Shown here: positions 1 to 5,652 of the stretch, piece after piece
How positions within the stretch are numbered: the stretch's first letter is position 1
Layout: each line of letters opens with the position of its first letter
NCBI GenBank assembly: GCA_028821635.1
Contig: JAPPDO010000044.1
Coordinates: 1-5,652, forward strand
Direction of reading: 5' to 3'
Length of the DNA: 5,652 nucleotides
Origin: Ekhidna sp.
GTDB lineage: Bacteria; Bacteroidota; Bacteroidia; Cytophagales; Cyclobacteriaceae
Made by a program: the position numbers and the translations under genes
Notes under the pieces: model-generated
What the model saw: only the letters and a program-made list of their open reading frames with translations
Told to the model about the DNA's origin: nothing
Databases searched by the model: none

Positions 1-720
1 GTTGTAGTGGAAAATGTACCGAGCGTAGCTTCAAGGCAAAATGAAAGTGAAAGCGGATTAACCGACTATATAGAAGATTTAGAAAATAAAGGATATAAGG
101 TTAAACAAAAAGTTGTTAATCTTAACGACTATGGAGTGCCTCAAACGAGAAAGCGTTTTTCTTTGGTTGCTTCTCGTGTAAATAAAAACCATGTTTTTCC
201 TAAACCTAAAAAGGGAAAGAAGCCTACAGTAAAAGATGTTTTAGGCGTGTATAATGGGTTTGAAAAGATCCCGGCAGGACATAAAGACAAAACTAAGCGA
301 AATCATTCGGCATCAAATCTGAGTGAAAAAAACTTAAAGAGATTAGAGGGAACACCAAAAAACGGTGGAAGCGCATTATGGTGGAGAACAGATGTTGCAT
401 TAGGCAGATATAAATATAAAGAAGACGGCTTTAAGGACAACTACAGTCGAATGTCGTGGGAAAAGCCGGCTCCGACTATAACTACTAAATTTTTCAGCAT
501 CTCAAATGGTCGCTTTGCTCACCCGGACGAACATCGAGGTATCTCAATTAGAGAGGGGGCGACATTGCAGACTTTTCCTAAAAGATATTATTTTTATTCA
601 GAGAGCATTCAAGGGATGGCGAGAATGATTGGAAATGCTGTGCCTCCTGAATATGCTCGAAGAATCGGAAAGGCGATTTTGAAATCAGCCAATACGAGGA
701 CGAGAAAGAAAAAAGCATGA
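1..720 (+). CDS. DNA (cytosine-5-)-methyltransferase, C-terminal part (5' truncated by window edge)
   Basis: The enzyme transfers a methyl group from S-adenosylmethionine to C5 of cytosine at a specific DNA site, usually in restriction-modification or as an orphan methylase. The frame is open from base 1 (GTT GTA GTG GAA AAT GTA), so GTG at 7 is only the first possible start inside the gene, not the true start. Numbering from that GTG, the visible conserved blocks are ENV (2-4, motif VI), VPQTRKR (44-50, motif VIII), a variable target-recognition stretch (about 60-150), SWEKPAPTITT (150-160), REGATLQTFP (182-191, motif IX) and IGNAVPPEYARRIG (208-221, motif X). The SAM-binding motif I and the catalytic PCQ loop (motif IV) must lie upstream. 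The tail is basic (TRTRKKKA). The first 240 bases count to about 35% G+C, which looks lower than the genes downstream and hints at acquired DNA. No partner endonuclease is in the window; it would have to lie upstream. The recognition site cannot be read from this sequence. Confidence 0.93.
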   Translation, partial: VVVENVPSVASRQNESESGLTDYIEDLENKGYKVKQKVVNLNDYGVPQTRKRFSLVASRVNKNHVFPKPKKGKKPTVKDVLGVYNGFEKIPAGHKDKTKRNHSASNLSEKNLKRLEGTPKNGGSALWWRTDVALGRYKYKEDGFKDNYSRMSWEKPAPTITTKFFSISNGRFAHPDEHRGISIREGATLQTFPKRYYFYSESIQGMARMIGNAVPPEYARRIGKAILKSANTRTRKKKA

Positions 721-769
721 AAGCATAACAAAACACAAATAGTAAGATTGCTGTACCTCCACTAAAATA

Positions 770-1342
770 TCATCGAAATTCCTTCAATAATGTCTCATAG
801 ACTTTGACTATCGGTAAGCCGACGACGTTGTAATAGTCACCTTTTATCCATTCCGCACCAATCAGCCCTATCCATTCCTGAATCGCATAGCTGCCGGCCT
901 TATCTTTCGGTTGAAAATTGGAAACATAAAATTCAATTTCCTCATCGGCAAGTTTTCTGAACTTTACTTCGGTCTTAGAAGAAAAGGAGACTGACTGTTG
1001 ACGGTCTGATATGCAAACCCCCGTAACAACCACATGGGTATCGTTTGAAAGTGATTTTAACGTTTGAATGGCCTCTTCGGGGCTGTCCGGTTTTCCCAAA
1101 ACCTTCTTTTCATGAATCACAACGGTATCTGCCGTCAGGACGATCTGAGTGGTCATACTTCTCCGCTGTCTGTCATTCTTCCCCTTTGCGAGGAGCTCTG
1201 CCACATCTTCAGGATTCATTTCATTGGGGAAAACTTCATAAAAAGGGACAACCCTGATCTGAAATTCAAAGCCTGCATCCCGAAGTAATCGCTTTCTTCT
1301 GGGAGATGCGGAGCCTAGTATTAGCTCATTTGAAAGCTTCAT
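770..1342 (-). CDS. maf: Maf family nucleoside triphosphate pyrophosphatase (YhdE-like, dTTP/UTP type)
   Basis: Maf proteins hydrolyse non-canonical or surplus nucleoside triphosphates to the monophosphate and pyrophosphate in the cytoplasm; older annotation calls them septum formation inhibitors. With start ATG at 1342 the protein has 190 residues, the usual length. Visible motifs are SASPRRKRLL (11-20), LAKGK with Lys53, ADTVV with the probable catalytic Asp72, GKP (83-85), VVTGV (105-109), DKAGSYAIQE (147-156) and the GDYYNVVGLP block (168-177). The Arg/Lys/Gln set (SPRR, K53, K84, Q155) resembles the YhdE subfamily, which prefers dTTP and UTP, rather than the YceF type. The preferred substrate is inferred. 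ATGs at 1366 and 1363 would add seven or eight residues ahead of the conserved MKLS start; an AAGG lies directly before them, so they remain possible. The gene overlaps the DUF1015 stop by 17 bases (41 with the 1366 start), implying translational coupling. Confidence 0.93.
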   Translation of the reverse strand: MKLSNELILGSASPRRKRLLRDAGFEFQIRVVPFYEVFPNEMNPEDVAELLAKGKNDRQRRSMTTQIVLTADTVVIHEKKVLGKPDSPEEAIQTLKSLSNDTHVVVTGVCISDRQQSVSFSSKTEVKFRKLADEEIEFYVSNFQPKDKAGSYAIQEWIGLIGAEWIKGDYYNVVGLPIVKVYETLLKEFR

Positions 1343-2630
1343 CGAAAGAGGAGTTGAACTCATCATCCTTGATGGAACTAAACAAAAAACCGCAAATAAC
1401 TTTTGGATAAAAGTAGGTGCTTTTTTGTGGCAGTGTATAGCCGCTGTAACAGACTTTCTTTATGGTATCAATGGCGATATCTTTTGTGATGATCGCACAC
1501 TGACTTTCTCCTGAAGTAACTTTTTGGAGACATTTGGCAAAGTTCCTTTCAAAGGAGATTTTCTTACTCCCTTTCTGACTTTCTCCGAGTATTCCCACGC
1601 ATTTTTCTATGATAAAATAGTGTAAAACAGTTAGATCGATCCGCTTGATATATTGCGGAAAATTCCAACTTATGGTATCAATTAATTCCGGTTTAAGTCT
1701 TATTTCATACGCATTCTCGCCAACGAGTAAACCAAAAGCCCACTCCTTACTGAGAATCACTTCATTAATATTTGTGGCTTCGTCTGTTGCCTGAATGAAA
1801 AAGTATTTTTCTATTTTATTAAGTAAATGTTGTTCGCTAAATCCCTCCAGCCCTGAAAGCAGTCGATGCGTTGGCAGAATTTTTAAATCATCGGACTCCG
1901 TATTCGTAAAATACATGAGATGATAATTATACCCCTCTGTGCCGTTGTGGTCAGGGTTTTCTTTCTCTTTCTTCTTCTTGTATCGGAGTGAAGCCTCATA
2001 TCTGTGATGACCGTCTGCCAGAATAATTTGTTTATCCTTGATGATTTCAATGATGCGATTGATGATTTTGGCATCCTGAATAACGCCAAATACGTCTCTA
2101 ACGCCCTGGTAATCGTCTGTTTCACAAAGAGGATATTCAATAGCCTTATCGAGGTGGAATTCAATTTCGGATGAGCTGTCGGCAAATAATCCGTGTGTGG
2201 GACTCGCATTCATCTGCGTTTTATCAAGCACGTCTATCCTGTTTTCTACTGAAAAAGGCATCGTGCTTTCGTGCCTAAAAACAACGTTCTCATCCCAATC
2301 ATAGACTTTAAGGTTAGCAATAAATCCTTTTCTTATGAATTCTTTTGATGACCCCGGCAACGTAAAATATTGATAATAAACGTAAATAGATGGCAGGGCA
2401 TCCTGCCGCAGAATCCCTCTGCTTTTCCATTCGATGACTTTTCTTGAGACTGCCAATGAGGTATTTTCATTATCAGGCACAGAAATATGAATGCTATTGT
2501 ATTCATTTTCGTACAGATACCTCCTCTGTTTTTCGGAGACAACATCAAATAGGGGGGAGACTAAAGAACCCAGATCTTTTTGAAGGTCCTTATTGTATCT
2601 CCACGCTCTTAATGGTTTTATTTCAGCCAT
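1326..2630 (-). CDS. DUF1015 family protein, function unknown
   Basis: This 434-residue protein matches the DUF1015 family in length and signature. The family has no established biochemical role; in many Bacteroidota it sits near serine biosynthesis genes, but none is present here. Recognisable blocks, in order: IKPLRAWRY at the N-terminus (4-12), VSPLFDVVSEKQR (24-36), FRHESTMP (118-125), the hallmark LADGHHRYEA (204-213), ILPTHRLL (251-258) and the C-terminal PQKSTYFYPKV (401-411). The His-His-Arg cluster and the KSTYFYPK block are the most conserved parts and suggest a catalytic or ligand-binding site, which is inference. No signal peptide or membrane segment is apparent, so it is probably cytoplasmic. 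A lysine-rich loop (KKKKEKEN, 218-225) follows the GHHRYE block. ATG at 2630 is only four bases after the upstream biotin carboxylase stop, and the 3' end overlaps maf, so it is the middle gene of a three-gene unit. Confidence 0.9.
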   Translation of the reverse strand: MAEIKPLRAWRYNKDLQKDLGSLVSPLFDVVSEKQRRYLYENEYNSIHISVPDNENTSLAVSRKVIEWKSRGILRQDALPSIYVYYQYFTLPGSSKEFIRKGFIANLKVYDWDENVVFRHESTMPFSVENRIDVLDKTQMNASPTHGLFADSSSEIEFHLDKAIEYPLCETDDYQGVRDVFGVIQDAKIINRIIEIIKDKQIILADGHHRYEASLRYKKKKEKENPDHNGTEGYNYHLMYFTNTESDDLKILPTHRLLSGLEGFSEQHLLNKIEKYFFIQATDEATNINEVILSKEWAFGLLVGENAYEIRLKPELIDTISWNFPQYIKRIDLTVLHYFIIEKCVGILGESQKGSKKISFERNFAKCLQKVTSGESQCAIITKDIAIDTIKKVCYSGYTLPQKSTYFYPKVICGFLFSSIKDDEFNSSFDEAFK

Positions 2631-2634
2631 GTTA

Positions 2635-4119
2635 TCAGCTCAACCTCCTCTTCCACTTATTTCCATTAGAAGAGGTTTTGTTCGATTTGGGAATACCTTT
2701 TTCTGAAAAAAGCTCATGAGCCATAATTGCAGCTATTTCAGCATATTCTTTGTCTGGCACTTGATCTAGCACTTCGGGTGCAAAGTATCTTTCTACGAAT
2801 TTGGTCGTGAATGTACCGTCAATAAAATGATCGTGATTGAGCACATAGCTGCAAAACGGGAGCGTAGTCTCCACCCCAATAATCTGATACTCTTGAATAG
2901 CTCTCTTCATTCGCTCGATGGCCTCATTCCGGTCTTTGCCATGGGTTATCAGTTTGGCGATCATTGGATCGTAAAAAATAGACACATCCAGTCCCTCCTC
3001 ATAGCCGTCATCTACTCGTATGCCGGCTCCTTGTGGTCGTATGTATTTGGTAAGTGAACCTGTGTCTGGTAAGAAGTTGTTTTTTGGATCCTCTGCATAA
3101 ACCCTTACTTCCAGACTATGACCGTTTATATGAAGGTCATCCTGATTAAAAGGCAGTTGCTCGCCCGCAGCTATTTTAATTTGCTCTTTCACAAGGTCTA
3201 CTCCTGTAATAAGTTCTGTGACAGGGTGTTCCACTTGAAGTCGAGTGTTCATTTCTAAGAAGTAAAAGTTGAAGTTCTCATCTGCAATAAACTCCACAGT
3301 CCCTGCCCCAAAATAGTCACATGACTTTGCAACATTGATGGCCGCTTCACCAATCTCCTTCCTTCTCTCCGGAGTAAGCAGAGCGGAGGGGGCCTCCTCA
3401 ATAACTTTTTGATGCCTTCTTTGGATGCTGCATTCACGCTCAAATAAATGAACAACATTTCCATGCTGATCACCGAGCACCTGCACTTCAATATGTTTTG
3501 GCGAGCTTATGAACTTCTCCACAAATACCTCCTCATTTCCGAATGAATTTTTAGCTTCACTCATGGCCCGATTCATTTGCTCCTCAAAGTCGTTTGGATC
3601 ATGAACAATCCTCATCCCTTTCCCGCCGCCGCCCGCACTTGCTTTTATCATAACAGGATAGCCGATTTTATTTGCAATTTTTTTTGCTTTTGGAATGTCA
3701 TTGATTGGCTCATCCATTCCGGGTATTAGAGGAACGCCGAACTTTTTTACTGTTTGTTTTGAAACTAACTTATCACCCATAACCCTGATAGCGTGCGAAC
3801 TAGGTCCAATGAAGGTAAGGCCTTCTTTTTCTACCTTTTCCACAAATACCGCATTTTCTGAAACGAACCCATAGCCCGGATGAATTGCATCAGCACCGGT
3901 CTGCTTACACGCATCAATGAGTTTATCATGGACTAAATAAGATGCTGATGCCGCCGCCGGCCCTATATTAATGGCCTCATCGGGGTATGACGCATGGGGA
4001 AGCAGCTTATCAGCTTCACTATAAACAGCAACTGTTTTTATTCCCATCTCTCGTACAGATCGCATGACTCTGATGGCGATTTCACCTCTGTTGGCGATTA
4101 AAATTTTTTTGATTGACAT
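2635..4119 (-). CDS. accC: acyl-CoA carboxylase, biotin carboxylase subunit (AccC/PccA-type, no BCCP domain)
   Basis: The enzyme uses ATP and bicarbonate to carboxylate biotin on a carrier protein, the first half-reaction of acetyl-CoA or propionyl-CoA carboxylase. Start ATG at 4119 gives 494 residues beginning MSIKKILIANRGEIA, the family's usual N-terminus; a TTG at 4140 only adds seven unlike residues. Visible features are ANRGEIAIRV (9-18), GDK with Lys117, the glycine-rich ATP loop after Lys159 (KASAGGGGKGM), His209 in KHIEVQV, FERECSIQRRHQKVIEEAP (226-244), catalytic EMNTRLQVEHPVTE (289-302; Glu289, Asn291, Arg293, Glu297) and Arg339 in EVRVYAEDP. The ATP-grasp and C-terminal biotin carboxylase domains are complete, but there is no biotinyl AMKM motif. 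The protein ends in a low-complexity basic tail (about 479-494), so carrier and carboxyltransferase must be encoded elsewhere. Acetyl-CoA and propionyl-CoA systems cannot be told apart from this subunit. It is the first gene of the minus-strand cluster, with tandem in-frame TGA-TAA stops. Confidence 0.94.
   Translation of the reverse strand: MSIKKILIANRGEIAIRVMRSVREMGIKTVAVYSEADKLLPHASYPDEAINIGPAAASASYLVHDKLIDACKQTGADAIHPGYGFVSENAVFVEKVEKEGLTFIGPSSHAIRVMGDKLVSKQTVKKFGVPLIPGMDEPINDIPKAKKIANKIGYPVMIKASAGGGGKGMRIVHDPNDFEEQMNRAMSEAKNSFGNEEVFVEKFISSPKHIEVQVLGDQHGNVVHLFERECSIQRRHQKVIEEAPSALLTPERRKEIGEAAINVAKSCDYFGAGTVEFIADENFNFYFLEMNTRLQVEHPVTELITGVDLVKEQIKIAAGEQLPFNQDDLHINGHSLEVRVYAEDPKNNFLPDTGSLTKYIRPQGAGIRVDDGYEEGLDVSIFYDPMIAKLITHGKDRNEAIERMKRAIQEYQIIGVETTLPFCSYVLNHDHFIDGTFTTKFVERYFAPEVLDQVPDKEYAEIAAIMAHELFSEKGIPKSNKTSSNGNKWKRRLS
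2644..2650 (-). promoter_or_regulatory. possible ribosome binding site for the DUF1015 gene, inside the accC 3' end
   Basis: The minus strand reads GAGGAGG within the last codons of accC (Arg-Arg-Leu-Ser), 13 bases before ATG 2630. This is a strong Shine-Dalgarno match but longer-spaced than usual. With the 4-base intergenic gap it suggests that ribosomes finishing accC start the next gene by coupling. The same bases also encode the basic accC tail, so the match may be coincidental. Confidence 0.35.
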
Positions 4120-4137
4120 ATTCCCTGATCGTTGGCA

Positions 4138-4145
4138 CAAGTTTA
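4138..4145 (-). promoter_or_regulatory. candidate -7 promoter element for the accC-DUF1015-maf unit
   Basis: On the minus strand these bases read TAAACTTG, one mismatch from TAnnTTTG, and lie 18 bases before the accC ATG at 4119. The gene must have a promoter in the 102-base divergent gap unless it is expressed from further away. No convincing -33 TTTG is present, and the leader would be only about 10-12 bases. Confidence 0.25.
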
Positions 4146-4183
4146 TTGAAATTCTTTTATATCCGTTATATGAGTAATTCTGC

Positions 4184-4191
4184 TAAATTTG
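4184..4191 (+). promoter_or_regulatory. candidate Bacteroidota -7 promoter element for the oxoamine synthase gene
   Basis: TAAATTTG matches the TAnnTTTG -7 consensus of the Bacteroidota primary sigma factor exactly. It lies 30 bases before the ATG at 4222, which would give a leader of roughly 20-25 bases that still contains the GAGGA ribosome site. No clear TTTG or TTG is seen 19-21 bases upstream (the best is GTTA around 4165-4168), so the -33 half is weak. Confidence 0.5.
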
Positions 4192-4208
4192 CAATTCGTT
4201 TGAAAAGC

Positions 4209-4213
4209 GAGGA
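4209..4213 (+). promoter_or_regulatory. ribosome binding site of the oxoamine synthase gene
   Basis: GAGGA lies eight bases before ATG 4222, a normal distance. It supports this start codon, which also fits the N-terminal length of the family. Confidence 0.6.
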
Positions 4214-4221
4214 TCACCTAG

Positions 4222-5484
4222 ATGGATTTATTCGAAAAATTATTGAGTGATGACGGTCCCTTAGGCCAATATTCTTTTTTAGATAAAGATGTCAATTACT
4301 ACTTCTTTCCGAAACTGGAGGGAGAAATTAAGCCAAGGATGAAGTTTAAAGGAAAGGAAGTGCTGGCCTGGAGTTTAAATAATTATTTAGGTCTTGCTAA
4401 TCATCCAGAAATCAGGGAAGCTGACACTAGAGCCACTGAAGAGTGGGGACTGGGATACCCTATGGGAGCAAGAATGATGACAGGCAACTCCGATTATCAC
4501 GATCAATTGGAGCAAAACCTCGCCGATTTTACCGGCAAGGAAACAGCGATGCTTCTAAACTATGGATATCAGGGCATAATGTCCGTAATTGATGCGTTGG
4601 TTGACAGAAAAGATGTAATCGTTTATGATGCCGAGTGCCATGCGTGCATTATTGACGCTTTAAGAATGCACCCGGGTAAAAGGTACGTGTTCCCTCACAA
4701 TGATATAGAAAGTTGCGACAAGCAGCTACAGCGAGCGGCCAAACTTGCAGACAAACAAGGCGGCGGAGTGTTGGTCATCACTGAGGGTGTCTTCGGGATG
4801 TCCGGAAATACCGGGAAACTGGATCAAATCGCCGCCTTAAAGCATAAACATGAATTTAGATTTCTAGTAGACGATGCTCATGGCTTTGGGACCATGGGCG
4901 ACACCGGAGCAGGAACCGGAGAATATTATAATGTTCAAAAAGAAATAGATATTTACTTCTCCACTTTTGCTAAGTCAATGGCGAGTATTGGGGCATTTGT
5001 GGCGGGAGATAAGAATGTGGTGGATCATCTAAGATACAAGGTGAGATCTCAAATTTTCGCTAAATCTTTGCCAATGCCGCTTGTTGTAGGGGGTCTCAAA
5101 CGCTTGGAGATGCTTAGAACGATGCCGAAACTAAGAGAGAAACTCTGGACTGTTGTGAATACCATTCAAAATGGTTTTCGGGAGAGAGGTTTCAATATCG
5201 GAACGACTAATTCACCTGTCACTCCGGTGGTTTTACACGGAGATGTGCTTGAAGCATGTAACATAATCATTGATTTAAGAGAAAACTATCATATATTCTG
5301 TTCAATGGTAGTTTATCCGGTGGTTCCCAAGGGAATGGTGATTTTGCGAATCATACCCACAGCCATGCACTCCTTAGAAGACGTGGAACAAACACTCGAC
5401 GCTTTTGAAGCAGTTAAATCAAAACTTGACGAGGGAATTTATAAAGAGGCAGGGGTAGAAGGAGCATTATTAGCAAAATCTTAA
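4222..5484 (+). CDS. PLP-dependent alpha-oxoamine synthase (serine palmitoyltransferase / cysteate acyltransferase / KBL-like)
   Basis: Members of this fold-type I family condense an amino acid with an acyl thioester, losing CO2, to give an aminoketone. The 420-residue protein is complete. Visible features are NNYLGLANHP (53-62), GARMMTGNSDYHDQLE (82-97), His140 in the ECHACIIDA motif (ring stacking on PLP), TEGVFGMSGNTGKL (187-200), VDDAHGFGTMG (216-226; Asp217 and His220) and TFAKS with the Schiff-base Lys251. Arg376 near the C-terminal LRIIPTAMH block probably contacts the substrate carboxylate. The form closely resembles a Bacteroidota group usually named serine palmitoyltransferase or plain class I/II aminotransferase. 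Serine would lead to sphingolipids, cysteate to sulfonolipids (capnines), and glycine to aminoketobutyrate; the sequence alone does not choose, although the phylum favours a lipid role. An SD (GAGGA, 4209-4213) lies eight bases before ATG. The last dozen residues extend beyond the conserved core. It is transcribed divergently from accC and precedes an H1-like frame. Confidence 0.9.
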   Translation: MDLFEKLLSDDGPLGQYSFLDKDVNYYFFPKLEGEIKPRMKFKGKEVLAWSLNNYLGLANHPEIREADTRATEEWGLGYPMGARMMTGNSDYHDQLEQNLADFTGKETAMLLNYGYQGIMSVIDALVDRKDVIVYDAECHACIIDALRMHPGKRYVFPHNDIESCDKQLQRAAKLADKQGGGVLVITEGVFGMSGNTGKLDQIAALKHKHEFRFLVDDAHGFGTMGDTGAGTGEYYNVQKEIDIYFSTFAKSMASIGAFVAGDKNVVDHLRYKVRSQIFAKSLPMPLVVGGLKRLEMLRTMPKLREKLWTVVNTIQNGFRERGFNIGTTNSPVTPVVLHGDVLEACNIIIDLRENYHIFCSMVVYPVVPKGMVILRIIPTAMHSLEDVEQTLDAFEAVKSKLDEGIYKEAGVEGALLAKS

Positions 5485-5574
5485 CGATTTATTTTCATTA
5501 AAATTGAATATTTGAGAATATAAGTTATATTGCCCGTTCTTTTAAATCATAATAACCTTAATTACTGTAATAAC

Positions 5575-5652
5575 ATGAAAAGATTGGAACAATTAAAGTG
5601 AATGGTTGAAGCCTTAGAAGCTGATTTCGAAAAATTCTATGACAAGGGAAAC
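5575..5652 (+). CDS. histone H1-like (Hc1-type) small nucleoid protein, 5' part, with an in-frame TGA
   Basis: The frame from ATG 5575 reads MKRLEQLK, then TGA (5599-5601), then MVEALEADFEKFYDKGN up to the window edge. Both halves together resemble the N-terminus of the short lysine-rich histone H1-like proteins common in Bacteroidota, which typically begin with a short stretch ending in LK.LV, followed by LEADF.KFY.KGN; these bind DNA in the nucleoid. The match is from memory of the family, over only 26 codons. Three readings are possible: a point mutation or sequencing error has turned a sense codon into TGA; translation really starts at ATG 5602, directly after the stop, giving a protein shorter by nine residues; or the eight-codon frame is a leader with reinitiation at TGA-ATG. 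No Shine-Dalgarno site precedes either ATG. The 3' end lies outside the window, so whether the gene is intact cannot be judged. Confidence 0.55.

Noticed and set aside
721..769. Search for a bidirectional terminator between the converging methyltransferase and maf genes
   Set aside because: No GC-rich inverted repeat followed by a T run was found; only a short direct repeat (AAAGCAT twice around 714-726) is present, which is too short to call.
1045..1288. Two overlapping plus-strand open frames of 70 and 74 codons inside maf
   Set aside because: They lie wholly antisense to a clearly conserved Maf coding sequence and show no recognisable domain.
1883..2209. A 108-codon minus-strand open frame within the DUF1015 gene
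   Set aside because: It is in another frame of a well-supported gene, has a biased composition and matches no family I recognise.
2444..2719. A 91-codon plus-strand frame across the accC/DUF1015 junction
   Set aside because: It is antisense to two conserved genes, including the DUF1015 start, and its product shows no domain.
3255..3491. A 78-codon minus-strand frame within accC, and a similar plus-strand one at 2827-3057
   Set aside because: Both are frame shadows of the intact biotin carboxylase gene.
4120..4140. TTG at 4140 as the accC start
   Set aside because: The seven extra residues are unlike the family; ATG 4119 gives the standard conserved N-terminus.
5485..5574. Possible terminator and promoter in the gap after the oxoamine synthase gene (ATTTT/AAAAT small hairpin; AATATTTG at 5507-5514; TTG-N20-TAACCTTA at 5530-5560)
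   Set aside because: The stems are only about five A-T pairs and the promoter-like matches carry mismatches; in such AT-rich DNA these are expected by chance.
1..5652. tRNA, rRNA, CRISPR array, insertion sequence or riboswitch
   Set aside because: No cloverleaf, repeat-spacer pattern, transposase frame or terminal inverted repeat was seen, and nearly all bases are accounted for by coding sequence.

Overview
The window reads as chromosomal DNA from a member of the Bacteroidota, probably of the Cytophagales/Flammeovirga-like kind. The clues are the form of the alpha-oxoamine synthase (about 420 residues, of the type common in that phylum), a Maf protein with the AIQEWIG signature, a DUF1015 protein ending in the PQKSTYFYPKV motif, the start of what looks like a small histone H1-like (Hc1-type) protein, mostly weak Shine-Dalgarno sites, and a perfect match to the Bacteroidota -7 promoter element (TAnnTTTG). 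The assignment rests on recognised protein style, not on a search.

Layout. Bases 1-720 (+) hold the C-terminal part of a DNA cytosine-5 methyltransferase cut off by the left edge. It converges on a three-gene minus-strand cluster that reads accC-like biotin carboxylase (4119 to 2635), DUF1015 protein (2630 to 1326) and Maf nucleotide pyrophosphatase (1342 to 770). The cluster is tightly packed: a 4-base gap between the first two genes and an overlap between the last two, so it is almost certainly one transcript. A 102-base divergent promoter region (4120-4221) separates it from a plus-strand PLP-dependent alpha-oxoamine synthase of the serine palmitoyltransferase / cysteate acyltransferase / KBL group (4222-5484). 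After 90 AT-rich bases, a histone H1-like reading frame begins at 5575 and runs off the right edge, but it has an in-frame TGA at its ninth codon followed directly by an ATG.

How the genes fit together. Biotin carboxylase supplies carboxybiotin for making malonyl-CoA or methylmalonyl-CoA. The oxoamine synthase uses an acyl thioester to start a sphingoid-type or sulfonolipid base. The two divergently transcribed genes may therefore share a lipid theme, which is inference. Maf is a house-cleaning enzyme, DUF1015 has no established function, and the methyltransferase is probably accessory DNA. I found no RNA gene, mobile element, CRISPR array or clear intrinsic terminator. Most of the window is ordinary core genome. 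The observation most worth checking is the stop codon inside the H1-like frame.
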